Positions 34,923-47,503 of a stretch of 64,000 bases of DNA are shown piece by piece (positions within the stretch are counted from its first letter, which is position 1; each line of letters starts with the position of its first letter). A program made the translations under genes and the position numbers. This DNA comes from Schistocerca nitens (Eukaryota > Arthropoda > Insecta > Orthoptera > Acrididae), in the NCBI RefSeq assembly GCF_023898315.1, contig NC_064615.1, forward strand, positions 736,853,450 to 736,917,449. Direction: 5' to 3'. A model generated the notes under the pieces. It saw nothing but the letters and a program-made list of their open reading frames with translations, did no database searches and had not been told where the DNA came from.

Positions 34923-37500
34923 TTAAGGGGGGATGTAATAGATTTTGGTCAGAAAAATCGATTTTTCAAAAATATTATTTTCTTGATCTACTCAGTTGAA
35001 TCTATCTTGTGTGTGAATGCCTTTAAATTGTTAAACTGTTTAACTCTACACTGGCTGCCACTCCCACCTTTTCCGACATTTGCGAAACTGCCTGCTTCAG
35101 CTGTATTCTTATCAGTGTGAAGGCTATTTTCTTCTGCCTGAAAACTTTCTTGCATGTGGTTTATTTACGTTTTGTCGATACAAACACATAGTGGGTGGAA
35201 GATTGAATTCGCAAACCTTTACGTGGAAATCAAGATTTACGCATAATGAGTGGGGGAAAAATTGTGTTTAGGAAACGGAGGGATCATGGATATCGGTTTA
35301 CCAAAAAAAAAAAAAAAAAGAGGAAGCAGCTCGAAATTAAGAACATATGCTCTCAGCTTCCTTAGGACAGGAGAATTGCACAGGTGAGTGTATGATGTTG
35401 ATATGGATTCCACTGGATTCAGACTTACGGACTTAGAGTTTCTCTTCCAGGTTATAACGTTTTCATGATCATGTGTTAGCTGTAAAATTAGGGAACGCAT
35501 GATGGATATTTAAGAGAGAAAAGTGGGAATAGCTTGCGATTTTAAATTAATTTGAAATTTGTGTGGCTATGACTTTTCATTTTCCTCCTCCAAAAAAATG
35601 ACTCTGGCACCTATGAAATCAATTTTAGGTTAGCACATGTTCTGAGATGCCTTTGACAGGGCAGGGAAGGAGGTAATTTATTGTGTGGTTTTCGGAACAT
35701 TCCTCCACCTTGTGCAAGGTTTGAAAGAATAAATAAAGAAATGTTTGATGCTGTATGAGATATTTCCTAAGTTTCTATGAAGAAATCAGCGGAGTAACTG
35801 GTGGAAATAAACCAAAAAGAAATAGATCCTGGGGTAGACATTCATGACAGTGAATCTCCTACAAATGTTCCTGGCTTTTGTGTCTGTTGATGGAAACTGG
35901 ATGAAAAGGGGTCGCACATCTCTGTATAGAGTTACATATGTTATTGGTATTGACTTAAGTAACTTTTTAGATGTATAAATTATGTCTAAATACTGCCGCC
36001 ATTGTGCAACATGGGAAATGTCCAACAATGAAGACAGTGAGAAACTGTGGCAAGAAAAGCATACAGCAGCATGCTCTAAAAATTATAGCGGCTCAAGTGG
36101 GAGCATGGAGGCTGCTGCAGTTGTGAGGATGTTCTCCAGATCTGGGGATCAGTATGGTGTTTGATATACTAAATACCTTGTTGATGGGGACTCCTCTTCG
36201 TTCAAAGCTGTAACAGATAACAATCCGTATAATACAACAAAAGAAAAGTTGCAATGTGTTGGCCAGATCCAAAAGAGGCTTGGTGGTAGGCTTCGTCGCT
36301 TGCTGGAAGAGAAGAAAGGTGAAGTACTTGAGGATGGAAAACCACTAGGAAGTAAAGGCAGGCTTACTCTGAAGCAAATTGATTCTCTTCAGTTATTTTA
36401 TGGGAGAGATATCGGGAAGAACACATAATTTAGAGGCAATGAGGCGTGCTGTGTGGGCAATTTTTTTTCCACAAACTATCCACTGACCAAAAACCAATGC
36501 ACTACCTGTGTTCGAAAGACGACTCGTGTAAGTTCAACAATAGAAATGAGACGTATTCACATAAACACTCATTACCAGAACCTGTTATGAATGCAAGCAA
36601 GCCCACATTCAGGTTTCTTACAAAACCTGATTTATTGAGAAAGTGTCTTCACAGAAAGAAACGAAACTACAAATGAAAGCCTCACTAATTTAATTTGGGA
36701 TAGATGCTCAAAAACGACGTTCTGTGGACTTGAAGTACCCAAAATAGGTGTGTATGATGCAGTTTTATGTTACAATAATGGAAATAATGGCAGAATTAAA
36801 GCACTGAAGAGAGTTCGTGTAGATCCTGGTCCGTTTACAACAAAAGTATTTTATACCATCGACGAGAGCAGGATCAAGAAAGCTAAAAGATCAGTGTCTT
36901 ACCTGCAAATACAGGCCAGGCGGTATCGGTATCAAGGATTTTAAAATTGAGCTAATCTTGCTACATGTAGAAGTACGAGAAGAAAATCTTAGAACCTAAT
37001 TTTCTCTGTTTTACATTTTTTATGTTATTAGAAGCCTTTTCTCAAAAACTCTATGCGCTAATGCTACGAAACTTTCAGGAACTGTTCGAAACGTGTTGCT
37101 GTCTCCCTGGAACTAAAAAATACGAGATCCTGCAATTACATTCTGATTTTTAGATGACTGTATGTAGAAAAAAAGTGAATTTTGGCAGTGCAAAATTAAA
37201 AACTCTGTTAATGATACACTTTGTACCATAAATTCGTAACTGTAGTTCCGTGATCTTAGAAACTTCTTAGGACACTACAATAAAATTTTCAGATCAATTG
37301 CATAATTAGAATTTGAGATATGGCTTTTTATAAAAAAAAAAGACAACATAAAATCTTAATCCTGCATATTTTATTATATTATTTAGTTAAAACACAGCTC
37401 TTTTGCTTTACAAATGCAAAATTTTAGATATGTACATTAATAAATATGGCTGTATAGTTTTTTAAATAAATGTTTACATTTTCCGTTATATCGCCCCTTA
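34923..37500 (+). mobile_element. Decayed Mutator-like DNA element
   Basis: The left end TTAAGGGGGGATGTAATAGA and the right end, read inverted as TTAAGGGGCGATATAACGGA, form an imperfect inverted pair that starts in the same motif. Between them lies a plus-strand relic of a Mutator-like transposase. No clear 8-9 bp target duplication was found at the two junctions, so the limits are approximate. Confidence 0.6.
35246..36945 (+). pseudogene. Mutator-like transposase pseudogene
   Basis: The reading starts at MSGGKIVFRKRRDHGYRFTK. It continues in pieces: VDGNWMKRGRTSLYRVTYVI near 35890 (first catalytic Asp), MSKYCRHCATWEMSN at 35982 (Cys pair), CSKNYSGSSGSMEAAAVVRM near 36070, then YTKYLVDGDSSSFKAV (second Asp) near 36165-36210. 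QCVGQIQKRLGGRLRRLLEE and FFHKLSTDQKPMHYLCSK follow, then SHKHSLP and KIGVYDAVLCYNNGNNGRIK near 36740-36800. The block order is that of a Mutator-like transposase-domain family common in insects. Several stops and frameshifts split it, so it cannot be functional. Confidence 0.8.
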
Positions 37501-40500
37501 AGTAAATATTTTATATATTAAAACGCTTCTAAAACCAAGTCTACGAGACCTGGTTTTTCACTTCCCACTTACAAACAAAGAAATATGTGTTTGCCATTAA
37601 AGTTTCTATGGAAATATCACCACAAGAACTCAAAAGTCCGGATTAACAACGATCTCCGACTCCAGCAACCAGGAGCACATTTTGGTCAGCATATTCAGAA
37701 AAGACCATGTTTCTATGGCCTTAACTGGCGTGAAAAATTTAGAAATTGGTGCAATTTGTTAAAATTATAAAAATTCGATTAATGAAGAACAAGAAAAAGA
37801 AAACATCAGTGGAGACCATGCAATATACACCAGCGAAGGAGCGAGCTCTAAGCCAGTAAGCATATAATTTACGTTGAAGTTACTTTTTCAACTTCTTACT
37901 GTTGTTGCCTGTCTCGTGTAACTTAAATCCAGATACTTTAGTTTTAGCAACTGAAAAATATTAAACTTAAATTAGTAATTTTAATTAAGCGTATATCTCA
38001 GCAGAAAAATCACGTATTCACTAATACTTCTGTTTAGACATTATTTCACTCTTGTAGCATTTATGTCTGTTATACATTCCCCTGCAGTGTTACATAATTT
38101 TTCATTTTAGATTTTCTTCTCCCTTTACTATATATAAATGCCTTTATCAGTGTTACTGGTTTCTTTTGCATGTATATCCAAATTGCAAGTCGAATTATGT
38201 TCTGTGCTAGCGAAATACACACACTTTATGGTGTCTGCCAGTAAGCCAGTTGGCTACGGCCAGTAAGAAAGAGTACAGGGATTTTAATTGGTAAATTATT
38301 TAAACCGTGCGAGAACTTTAAATCAAACAGATGAGGGTTGGCTAGCGTTCGTTTGTATCTCAGAAGTCGTCGTGCTGGTGTTCCAGAGCCGTTGTAAACC
38401 TTGTTTGCCTATTTTGCTGAGTAGCAGTAATAGTTTCAGTACAAGTGAGTGTAATGTTCAGTGGATTCTGGGAGCAGTAAAAATTTTATGTTTTTTAGAT
38501 CTTCCGGGACTACATACCGTATAGCTTATGCTCATTTCATTTGAAAAATATCAGAGTTCCTCCAATTTTAACATTTTTAATCAAATTCAGCTTCGATTTG
38601 GGAGACTGGTTATTTTTATCACTAATTTTATTTATATGTACACGATCATTTATTGTAGAAATAATTATAGGGAGGCTCCCGTTTCGGCACACCCACCGAA
38701 AGGAAAGCATAGCAAAAATATTCACTCAACGCGATGCGTGCATCTCGTCCCACTGGAGTTCATTTTTCTGCCCTCATCTTGCCACAATCATCATCCACAT
38801 GCCGAGGATGTCTTCTCGTCGAGCGCCACGACGTGGAAAATTACTGACAGGTTGCCTTGGCTCCTAGGAGGTGTGGCATTGTTCATCAGTTTGCACGATC
38901 AAAGAACACTGGCCCCGCAATCAGTAAATGCGATGATCGCTACCAACAGCAAGTGCGCTGATGGTAACGCCAACCGGCCCTTGTACTTTGGTAAAATTTG
39001 GTATCTTAAGCTGCATGTGCACTGTGCGTCACCAGACTGCTCAGTATTAATTAATAAGTACTGTTATCATTATTTTTATTAATTTCGTTCAAAGAAAAGG
39101 CCCGTACCTAGCATGGCTGGAAAATCTAAATGTACTAGTGTTGGAAGCAGTTTAGTATCAAACGTATATACGTAACGGCGGACAGATTGAACGTGTAGTT
39201 ATATTGCCACTGGAATCTAAGGAATGTCTATGGTTTGCATGTGAACAGATTTTGAAGCAGATAGGGAAGCCTGTTCGAGGGAACGGACGATGGCCGTCTG
39301 ATTGATTTTACTTTTATTACTGCAGGTGTTTTCAGTAACAACACTGTTAATGCGAACTTGACTAAATAACTTTTAATGACCTTTTTCTAAATTTTTCATC
39401 CACAATTCAGTTTCAATTGGAATTACCAACATAGACGTGTGCTACCAGGAACACTAGAAGAAGAGATACCACCGTTACCGTGGAGTTTCCGAGATTAAGC
39501 TATGCCTCAACCAGAAAAAGTGAATGACTTATTAGGAATCTTTGGGGCACTTAAAAAGGCAGCCATCGACATCAAATGTGATACCAAGCTACAAAAGAGG
39601 ATGTCGAAAAATACTGCTTACCACAAAGTTTTGATTTTGTATAAAAAATACTTACAAAAAAACCGAAGCTGGGGAAAACAAGATGGAAGACAAGAAACAA
39701 CTTTTCTATCTAGGAATTAAAATTACTGAAGGTGGTCGAAGCAAAGCAAACGTGAGGAGTAGCTTGGTGCTTTCTATCCATAAGAAACTTTTCTTTAATA
39801 AAAAGTCCTCCGCTTGTATCACATACATTCAGTCGACCACTCCTTGAGTATTGCTCGGCAGTCTGCGACTTTTGCTGGATAGAATTAACAAAGGTCCAAA
39901 GATGAAAGATTTCTTTTGTCGCGGTTTCTTTCAGAAGCCACTGTCTCCAGTGCCAAACGTTACAATGAGGCCATCTGCGATAAGGCTTCGTTGAATCTGA
40001 TGCATATATCAGTCGAACAATACAGATTAATATTTCAATTACGTTCGTTAGCGTAATTTCAGGAGAAGAAAAATATAATTTATGAGAAGTTACAGCATGC
40101 CCCGTCAAGATTACAAATGAATAACAAGGATCGTATTATTTTCCCTTCATGAATACAGCAACAAGTCCATTAGACGACTGACAATTTAAAAATAATGTTG
40201 TGAAATGTAAAATAAAATAAATAAATACCATCAAGATTAAGTCTGTTGACTCTAAAAGAAAGCACTACCTGAAACAGACTCAAGCAACTAAAGTAAAACA
40301 TGAATTCGTCAAAAGAGCTTCTGTCGTACCATTTCAGACTGTTTGCCCGATGTTAGAAAGTTGGAAAACATGACTCTTCTGGTACCTAATAAAGGTGTCT
40401 CTTTTCAAATATCTTATCCATAACTGATAAGATGAAATTGATGTCGTTGACCAAAGTTCACACAGAACCTCGGTATCGAAGAAATTTGATGATAAGGGTC

Positions 40501-41618
40501 GGCTAACACACGGAAAGTCTCCAAATCGACATGGAGACTTCAGACTGCACTCTGACCGGTTGCCGTATATAACGTTCCTGCTTTCACAACAGGGATGTAG
40601 GAGTTTAGGGATGCTAACAAATAATTTCTGCGTCTCCTATAGAGACGCCAACATGTCACGTTGGACGATTTCAATTATTGTGTAAAGGAAGTGTAATATC
40701 AGTTATTAAAAATACTAATTGAAGGTTTATCTCGGTTGTACTGAAAAAATCTTTTAGTTACACGCACACGTCATTGTTAACCTTGCTATATCTGCATTGT
40801 CACAGCCAGTTGTGTGGTTCGCCGTGCATTCTACTTCAAATAGAATAAAATGCAAGTCCTAATTGTTTAGCTATTAATGATTTCTGTTTCATGCAAATTA
40901 GTGGCATTAGGAGATGACACGTTGAGCACAGAATCATGCGTTAGCCTTAGGTTCAGTTGCCACAAAATACAAAACTTCAAGGATGTAAATATCGACGGTG
41001 AAAGCCTTCATTGTATACTTGGCATTTACTTCACTCATAATACAGTGTTGTGCGTCCACACTAACCTCCTCCACAAAGTCCACTTACTGATTTCAGGGTT
41101 TAAACTATCTGAATTGTTACACGCAATCCAGTCATTCCGGTGTGCACGCTTTGAAGATAAATAAGGAATTTCATCCCACCTTCAGTACCATGAAATGTAA
41201 CGTAGATATGATCGCGAGGAATCTCTCAGAACGTTTAACCAAGTTTTATGGATTTGTCTTTTTTTTTTATTTGAAGTTGCGCTTACAACTAACTATAACT
41301 GACAGTAATAGGTCGTTTTCTCAGAGTGTTAACTGTCTTTGTTCATTGCACACCATCGTGTTACATTGTGTATGGTACTGAAGAAGTCAATAGCTAGTCA
41401 ATTATTGAAACTAAGTATTTCTCGTAGTGTAACTACGGGTAAGTTTTATTTCTTCTGTAAAGCTGTCTGACGAAAACTTGATTATGTGATTGGCATGTAA
41501 CGTTCAAAAGTGTATTAATTTGACTGAATTTTAATTAATTACTTTAACGGTTTTAGTTCCTTATTCATTCGTTGTACAACGTACCTCTTGGACCTGAGTT
41601 TCTACCTGGCGTACACAA
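37501..41618. other. Intergenic sequence, mostly unassigned
   Basis: The open frame at 38528-39082 (184 codons, plus) and one at 39502-39720 have no motif I recognise and no splice context; I do not call them genes. The only identified piece is the LINE relic at 39820-39960. Confidence 0.4.
39820..39960 (+). mobile_element. Short LINE reverse-transcriptase relic
   Basis: A plus-strand reading gives VDHSLSIARQ-type frames, and in one frame RPLLEYCSAVCDFCWIEL then KVQR. This resembles the C-terminal block RPLLEYCS-VW-P--IE-IQRR of the LINEs at 19103 and 25080. It is too short to place further. Confidence 0.5.
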
Positions 41619-41710
41619 TTTTCATACAACTTACGGGTATTCAGCCAGGTAATACTGTTAATGGTCGTGGAAAATATTATCTGGCTGAATACCCGTAAGT
41701 TGTTTGAAAA
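41619..41710. repeat. Near-perfect 35-bp inverted repeat (hairpin)
   Basis: The left arm 41619-41653 and right arm 41676-41710 are reverse complements at 33 of 35 positions, with a 22-bp spacer. The core arm is CTTACGGGTATTCAGCCAGG. Transcribed, it would fold into a long stable hairpin. No target duplication or coding sequence is associated with it. Confidence 0.9.
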
Positions 41711-42685
41711 CGTACCTGTTTTCTTCAAACTGATTTTCTCTCTGATATCTTTAAAATTGTGTATCTCCTGCCTTGTGGCATACGTTGATGTCGCTTTCTT
41801 TCATTATTTCACATTGTAGAACACTAAAATTCTTTTCAAACAATCACGAACCCGCAGTTCCTAACTGACTGTTAGTTACTCATTGACATCGTCTTACCGC
41901 CTGACGGCACAAACTAAGATGACTGCTCGCTGGGCCAGGGTTTACCTCCACACAGTCCATACCGGCGCGCCATTATCTCATTACGTGCCGGATGCTAGGC
42001 GGTCTAGAGCCTTGGTGGTTAGGTTCCAAAGATTCTTATATGAAATACACAGAAAGAAAACATATAATTCGTAAGCACATAGACATTTGAACTGGTGAAC
42101 ATTTCCTTGTTTGAAGAGGTTCTTTCTAATAAGTAGCTACTGAAAATTCTTTTCCATTATACAGTCTTGGGCTGGGTAACCCCTGAGTTTATTTCTCAGT
42201 ATATATCACTTTTCTACTCTCTTTACGTAATAATTATTGTATAACATGGGTCCAGAAGTTATGTGATTGATAATTGAAGCCATTTCATACCTTCATCATA
42301 ATCACAGTTATTTCTCATAGTGAAACCACGCACGTATTTTTTTCGGAAGCATTATAGGACGTTTAGACTATATCTTATCCAGTTTCATATCAAAATCTTT
42401 AATTAGTGCTCTTGTGTCTCGTTTGGGACGCAATATGTTTTACAAACAAAAAATTAGCTTCCGTATGAAGGGGCTTTATTGAATAATTTCCAGTGGATTC
42501 ACGCGTAACATCTTTATGCTGAGAGACCGTTCTACATCTGACTTTTCCTAATGACTTAAATTCATCATCTTAATCGGTCCACAGGTAAGTTTCAGACAGC
42601 AGGGATATTTGAAGAATAGTGAGGTGTAACGTTCAATGTACTGTAGGTCCTCTTTACCCTTATTTATGACAGTTGTATCTTTACA

Positions 42686-43813
42686 CAGGGTGTTTCCATA
42701 AGAACGGGCAAAAATGTAACAAGACACAGAGAATGCTCCACTGAACAATTTGAGTTAGGGAACCTGGTGTCGGAGAAGCCAGCTTGAAGAGATAATAGGA
42801 GTAAAATCACATTAAAAATGGTTCAAATGGTTCAAAATGGTTCAAATGGCTCTGAGCACTATGGGACTTAACTGCTGTGGTCATCAGTCCCCTAGAACTT
42901 AGAACTACTTAAACCTAACTAACCTAAGGACATCACACACATCCATGCCCGAGGCAGGATTCGAACCTGCGACCGTAGCAGTCGCGCGGTTCCGGACTGA
43001 GCGCCTAGAACCGCTAGACCACCGCGGCCGGCTAAAATCACATTACTGTGTATTTTTTTATTGACATTACTTAACTACAAATACCTTCATTGACACTATG
43101 AACGTACCATTTGTACTGTATCTTACAAAATGTGCTGAAACTGACGGTTATCAACCTCAATGCAAGCATGACATCTGCGAACAGGATTCTGACGCACGCT
43201 CATAAATATCTCTGGTGTGTTTTGAACCACAGCACAAGCAGCTACAATTCTGGCAACTAATTCCATCTCCGTATCCACTGTGGTCTCACACACAAGTGAC
43301 GTTAGATATCCCCACAGGAAATAACCAAGGGACTCAGGTCAGGTGACCTCGCAGGCCATTGTGTAAGACCTCCCTTTCAATTCAGAGACTAGAAAATACG
43401 GTACCTTTACAGCTCCATCGTACTGCGCTGTACGTCTCTGAATAGCACTGAGTAATGAATGAGTCTGTCGTTGATTCACAGCAAGTTCCGTCATGGAACC
43501 ATGCGGAGCTATGGACACGTAAACTACATAAAAACTGCATCATGACTTCCTAGTAATCAGGCTCGCCCTCCTCGTTTCCTTGCAGGAAATAAAGAACGTA
43601 CATGTAAATTAACAGCACAGTCCGTGTAAACTTGTACATATGTTACTTTCAAATAAGTCGGAAATCAGCAATACTAGACAAAGCAGTAGACAAGTTTACT
43701 TCCATATCTCCTGAAGCCGGCTTCTCCGACCTCAGGTTTCCTATCTCAAATTGTTCACCGGAGCATTCTCTATGTCCTGTTACATTTTTGCACGCTCTTA
43801 TGGAAACACCCTC
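42686..43813 (-). mobile_element. Mariner-like element, internally deleted, with about 110-bp terminal repeats
   Basis: Bases 42686-42795 and 43700-43813 are inverted copies, running from AGGGTGTTTCCATAAGA inward through GCATTCTC-ATGT. Inside, the minus strand keeps only the end of a transposase relic, with a CHACIEV-like C-terminal block near 43160 and an FLWGY-like region. A SINE at 42815-43032 interrupts it. Without the SINE the element is about 0.9 kb, too short for a full transposase. Confidence 0.75.
42815..43032 (-). repeat. tRNA-derived SINE (type A), full length
   Basis: The tail is on the left (repeated TGGTTCAAA units), the body and B box GATTCGAACCTGC (plus) follow, and the tRNA head ends at GGCCGGC. 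The 13-bp target duplication TAAAATCACATTA is at 42802-42814 and 43033-43045. Confidence 0.96.
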
Positions 43814-44519
43814 TATGCTTCTCGAACTTTCGCTTCGCCAGTTATTGCGTTACAACTTAGAACTGTTAGTCCACATTTCTACCAAATAACTTGCGATGTA
43901 GTCGAGTCAACAACTTGTGTATTGTCTTCACAAAACATACATCAGCCAGATTACATCAACCTTCTTGGTTCAGTATATCGAATTGGAATAAACAACAAAG
44001 ATTCTTTTAGACTTTTCATTTACTGTCTTCCATCACTCATTCATCTATAATCTGGAGCTCTGGCAATCTCCAAGACAATCCTGCAATCTATCGAAGGTTT
44101 AATACCGCGTCCGAGCAGATATTTCCTCTCGTGCCACTCAGTAGAGCTCACCACATCTAAAATAAAAATAACAACCCCGAACAATATCTGTACCTTCACA
44201 TTCGATTTATAAAACAACTTAGTTGCGAGTATCACTGGCCGGAAAGAAGACGTGGGGATAAATCTCACTCCTCTTTAGTGATATATACCACTACAGTATA
44301 GGTTCTGAGGAAAGCAACTACATATCTTATAGGCTCTTTTGTGATGAATGCACATGATGAAACTATTAAAAACAACGTAAAATATATATGTGTGTGTAAC
44401 TTGTGACAAGATCGTACTGCAAATTAAACTGTAGCCTGATAACGCTTCGTTGAGTAAAAACTTGACGAGCATCAAAAACTTGCCGGTATCGCTTACCTAG
44501 CGAAAATGAAAGATAAAAA

Positions 44520-45240
44520 GACGATGCATCAAATAGTAAAACATTTAATTTATAGCCGGATCAAACCACCTTTCTTGTATGGAATTAACAATAAGCAGAA
44601 ACTATGGGCTTATTACTTCGCTGTCTGTGACTGTGAACTCGAGAAATACCTTTCAGAAACTTTGTGGTACGACATGGCGATCATCAGCCCTTGGACTGGT
44701 GTTCCCTCAGGAAGAATAATGCGCTGGATCAACAACCCGTGTACCAGTCTCGTCGATACGCAGCTCAGTTATACTATTCGCTTCATCACAGGAACGATCA
44801 AAAACACTAAAACTTTCTGCTTGCCTATCCTCAGCCATATTGCTCCCCCATTTTTGCAGCTTGAATCTGCTCTCAAGAGGGAGTTTACGAAAATAGCGAG
44901 TGATTCTTACCTCCCTGTTCATGACATTCCCATACTCAGTAAAAACAAGACTTCACTCCTGTCATCCACTTCCACAAGGTACAAAATCTTTGTGGCCAGC
45001 GGTGCAACAACAACCAAATGGACAGAAATATGACAGAACAACACTACCTCAGAACATCTGAAGATGCCCTGCGTCTTGACCAGACCACCAGGCTTTGAAG
45101 ACCATCGCAAGATCTGGCATGCACGCAACAGAGAAAGGAACAAATAGTGTAAGATGGGCGCACTCAATGTACAACTGGGAATTAACAACATCGCAAAGCT
45201 TCTGATTGTGCTGCAGAAAGACAGCTCGTTCGGCGTATCA
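44520..45240 (+). mobile_element. LINE relic, reverse-transcriptase C-terminal region
   Basis: A plus-strand frame open for 175 codons (44506-45033) includes VDTQLSYTIRFITGTIKNTK and a SHIAPPFLQLESALKREFTK block. These match the post-RT region common in jockey-like and related LINE proteins (VD-QLN-TMR-ITGT, NI-PP-LRR-). The sequence continues broken to about 45240. No active-site blocks remain. Confidence 0.65.
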
Positions 45241-46127
45241 TAACGTAAGTGCTCTAAATGATACTTTCCTGGCGATCCGGAGGAAATTCTGTTGGCAACA
45301 AAGACATCAACTGTGTACGTTCAGACCTTGAATACCTGTATGTGAGCTTCTGTCCCTTGGAAATACTATAAACGTAATTAACTTGTACTTGATTTTTTTC
45401 TATTAGTTGAACATACAGGATGTTCGGAAATTCCTGTTACAAGGTTCTAGAACCAACAGAGGCGAGTGGGTACATGATATGTTGAATAGAAATCCATGTC
45501 TGTAAACATAACGTTTCTGTTCTACGACTGTTTCAATTCAGATGTACAACGGTCCACGTTTGCTGAGGGAAAGAGAAAAGTCTCACAGCTGCTTGTCCTG
45601 GTATGCAAGAGGGTAGACGAGATGACGTATACTACGGCAGACGGTCACCTCAGGTCACTTAACGTCTGCCTTGCTGCGAGACTACCTCACATCTCAAGTG
45701 TGATCGGAGACATATCAACAGACGACACGGCGAAAGATGGATAGATCGAGGTGGTCCAACCGCGTGGGCGCTGCGATTGCCGGATATAACCCCTATTGAC
45801 TACTTCTTCTTAGGTCGCGTCCAAAATTTAATTTTAGAGACTCCTGTAGAGAAAGAGGAAGATCTGCTGCACGAATCCTGGCCACTGCACTTTAAACTGA
45901 AGAGACACCAGGTGGGATGGAGAGTGTGTACCAAAACATGCTTCGTAGGTGCAACGTCTGTAACAACGCTGATGGTCACCACATCGAGCCGCTGTTGTAA
46001 TCCATCAGTACTGTTCTGTAGCTACAGTATGCTGGGTTAATTTAGGAATTATTACAGTACGTAAGTTTCAATGGAGAAATAACACAACCAACTAGTTGCA
46101 TATAAGTCTTTAACACGTTTACTTAAA

Positions 46128-46157
46128 TTTCGACATCTCTAAGGATATCTTCATCAG
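46128..46157 (-). ncRNA. Hammerhead-ribozyme-like core, left Penelope repeat
   Basis: On the minus strand: CTGATGA, an extra A, then the stem GATATC-CTTAGA-GATGTC (six pairs including one G-U), then GAAA. CTGATGA and GAAA around a helix II are the hammerhead catalytic core. Penelope-like elements are known to carry hammerhead motifs in their terminal repeats. Helices I and III were not resolved. Confidence 0.45.
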
Positions 46158-47304
46158 AATGAAAATTTAAAAGCCCCAAAAAACAATAAGTAGAAAAAGA
46201 AGCTTGACTGAAACATTAACAAAGATCAAAATGTCATGACATAGAAAGGCTACTTACGTAAAGTTACTTTGCCAGAAGGCAATAGTCAAAGTTTAGAGCA
46301 GACATGCTCAAGTGAAGAATTAAAAACGTTCCAGTCTTCGGTACGAACACGTTGCAAGGAACAACACCAGACTGAGCGGCCCAGTGGTTTAAATGGCTGC
46401 TACAAAAACAAGACACAAGTTGCACCCCCTATCGGGCGCGGACAGTGACTTAGGCCCATTTCAGACATTATAACAGAAATAATCGAATTAATCTACAGTT
46501 ATTTATAAAGAAACAAAATTCAAAGGAAGAGAGCTTAATGTATTTCATCGGAAATAAATAAGCATTGCGAAGCAAATGATCTTTTGGCAAATTACGTTAA
46601 GTCCTATCTTAACATCAGAGACAGTATGAAGGATCCAAAAACTTTTCACTGTCTAGTTCAAAAAATTATTTCCGATAAAATTAGTGCTGTATACCAGTTT
46701 AATTTTCAAATTGGATTAATGACGGGAGGGAGTACTATAGGAACTGTATTGCTAAAAGATACTGGCTAAGTTTAAGAGCATATTACCTGTAAAAAAGCTG
46801 TTGCTAGAAGTTTTAAAAGGCGTGAGCATAAATGTTTTAACAGAATTCTAAATAAGACTGAAAGACGTTGTTGGAAAAAGGGCTTACATACAATGTAATA
46901 CCTAACGCTCAGAAAAAAATGCTGCAGAAAGTATAATAAATCTTAAAGTAGGTGTTGATACTGTCGAAATGGACGCAAATCAACAAACGACGGTAGCTCA
47001 TGATGTGTAATCTTTTTGAGAAACATGCAGTTAATAACTCCTGTCAGTATGGTTGTGACAAAAAATTGATTAAAATTTTTAATGTCAGTCTAAAAGAAAC
47101 CAATGACCTTATAATGAAAAATGACAAAGGTAATGCTGCAATCGTTGCTACTCAGAACGAGTACGTGTCTAAAACATCGCAATTTTTTGCAGAGAATAAT
47201 GTTTCAGAACTACATGAAGGTCCGGCGTTTCCAGTTTCGCGGTCAGACACGTCCTCTTATGAACAGTACGAACAGTGCGTGTCACAAGTTAGCAAGGTTT
47301 CTTC

Positions 47305-47503
47305 AAATGGTTCAAATGGCTCTGAACACTATGGGACTTAACATCTAAGGTCATCAGTCCCCTAGAACTTAGAACTACTTAAACCTAACTAACCTAAGGA
47401 CATCACACACATCCATGCCCGAGGCAGGATTCAAACCTGCGACCGTAGCGGTCGCGCGGTTCCAGACTGAAGCGCCTAGAACCGCTCAGCCACACCGACC
47501 GGC
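47305..47503 (-). repeat. tRNA-derived SINE (type A), full length, inside the Penelope element
   Basis: A full 199-bp copy with the tail on the left and the tRNA head ending ACCGACCGGC on the right. The 14-bp target duplication AGCAAGGTTTCTTC is at 47291-47304 and 47504-47517. Confidence 0.97.

Noticed and set aside
38528-39082. 184-codon open frame
   Set aside because: No recognisable motif, no splice context, AT-rich composition and His/Ser/Tyr-rich translation. A chance frame of this size is expected in 64 kb.
41619-41710. Hairpin as a microRNA precursor
   Set aside because: A near-perfect 35-bp stem with no mature-like mismatch pattern fits a foldback repeat better. There is no expression evidence, so it is kept only as an inverted repeat.
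44506-45033. 175-codon open frame as a host gene
   Set aside because: It contains VD-QL--T-R-ITGT and NI-PP-type blocks typical of LINE proteins, and continues into a broken remnant.
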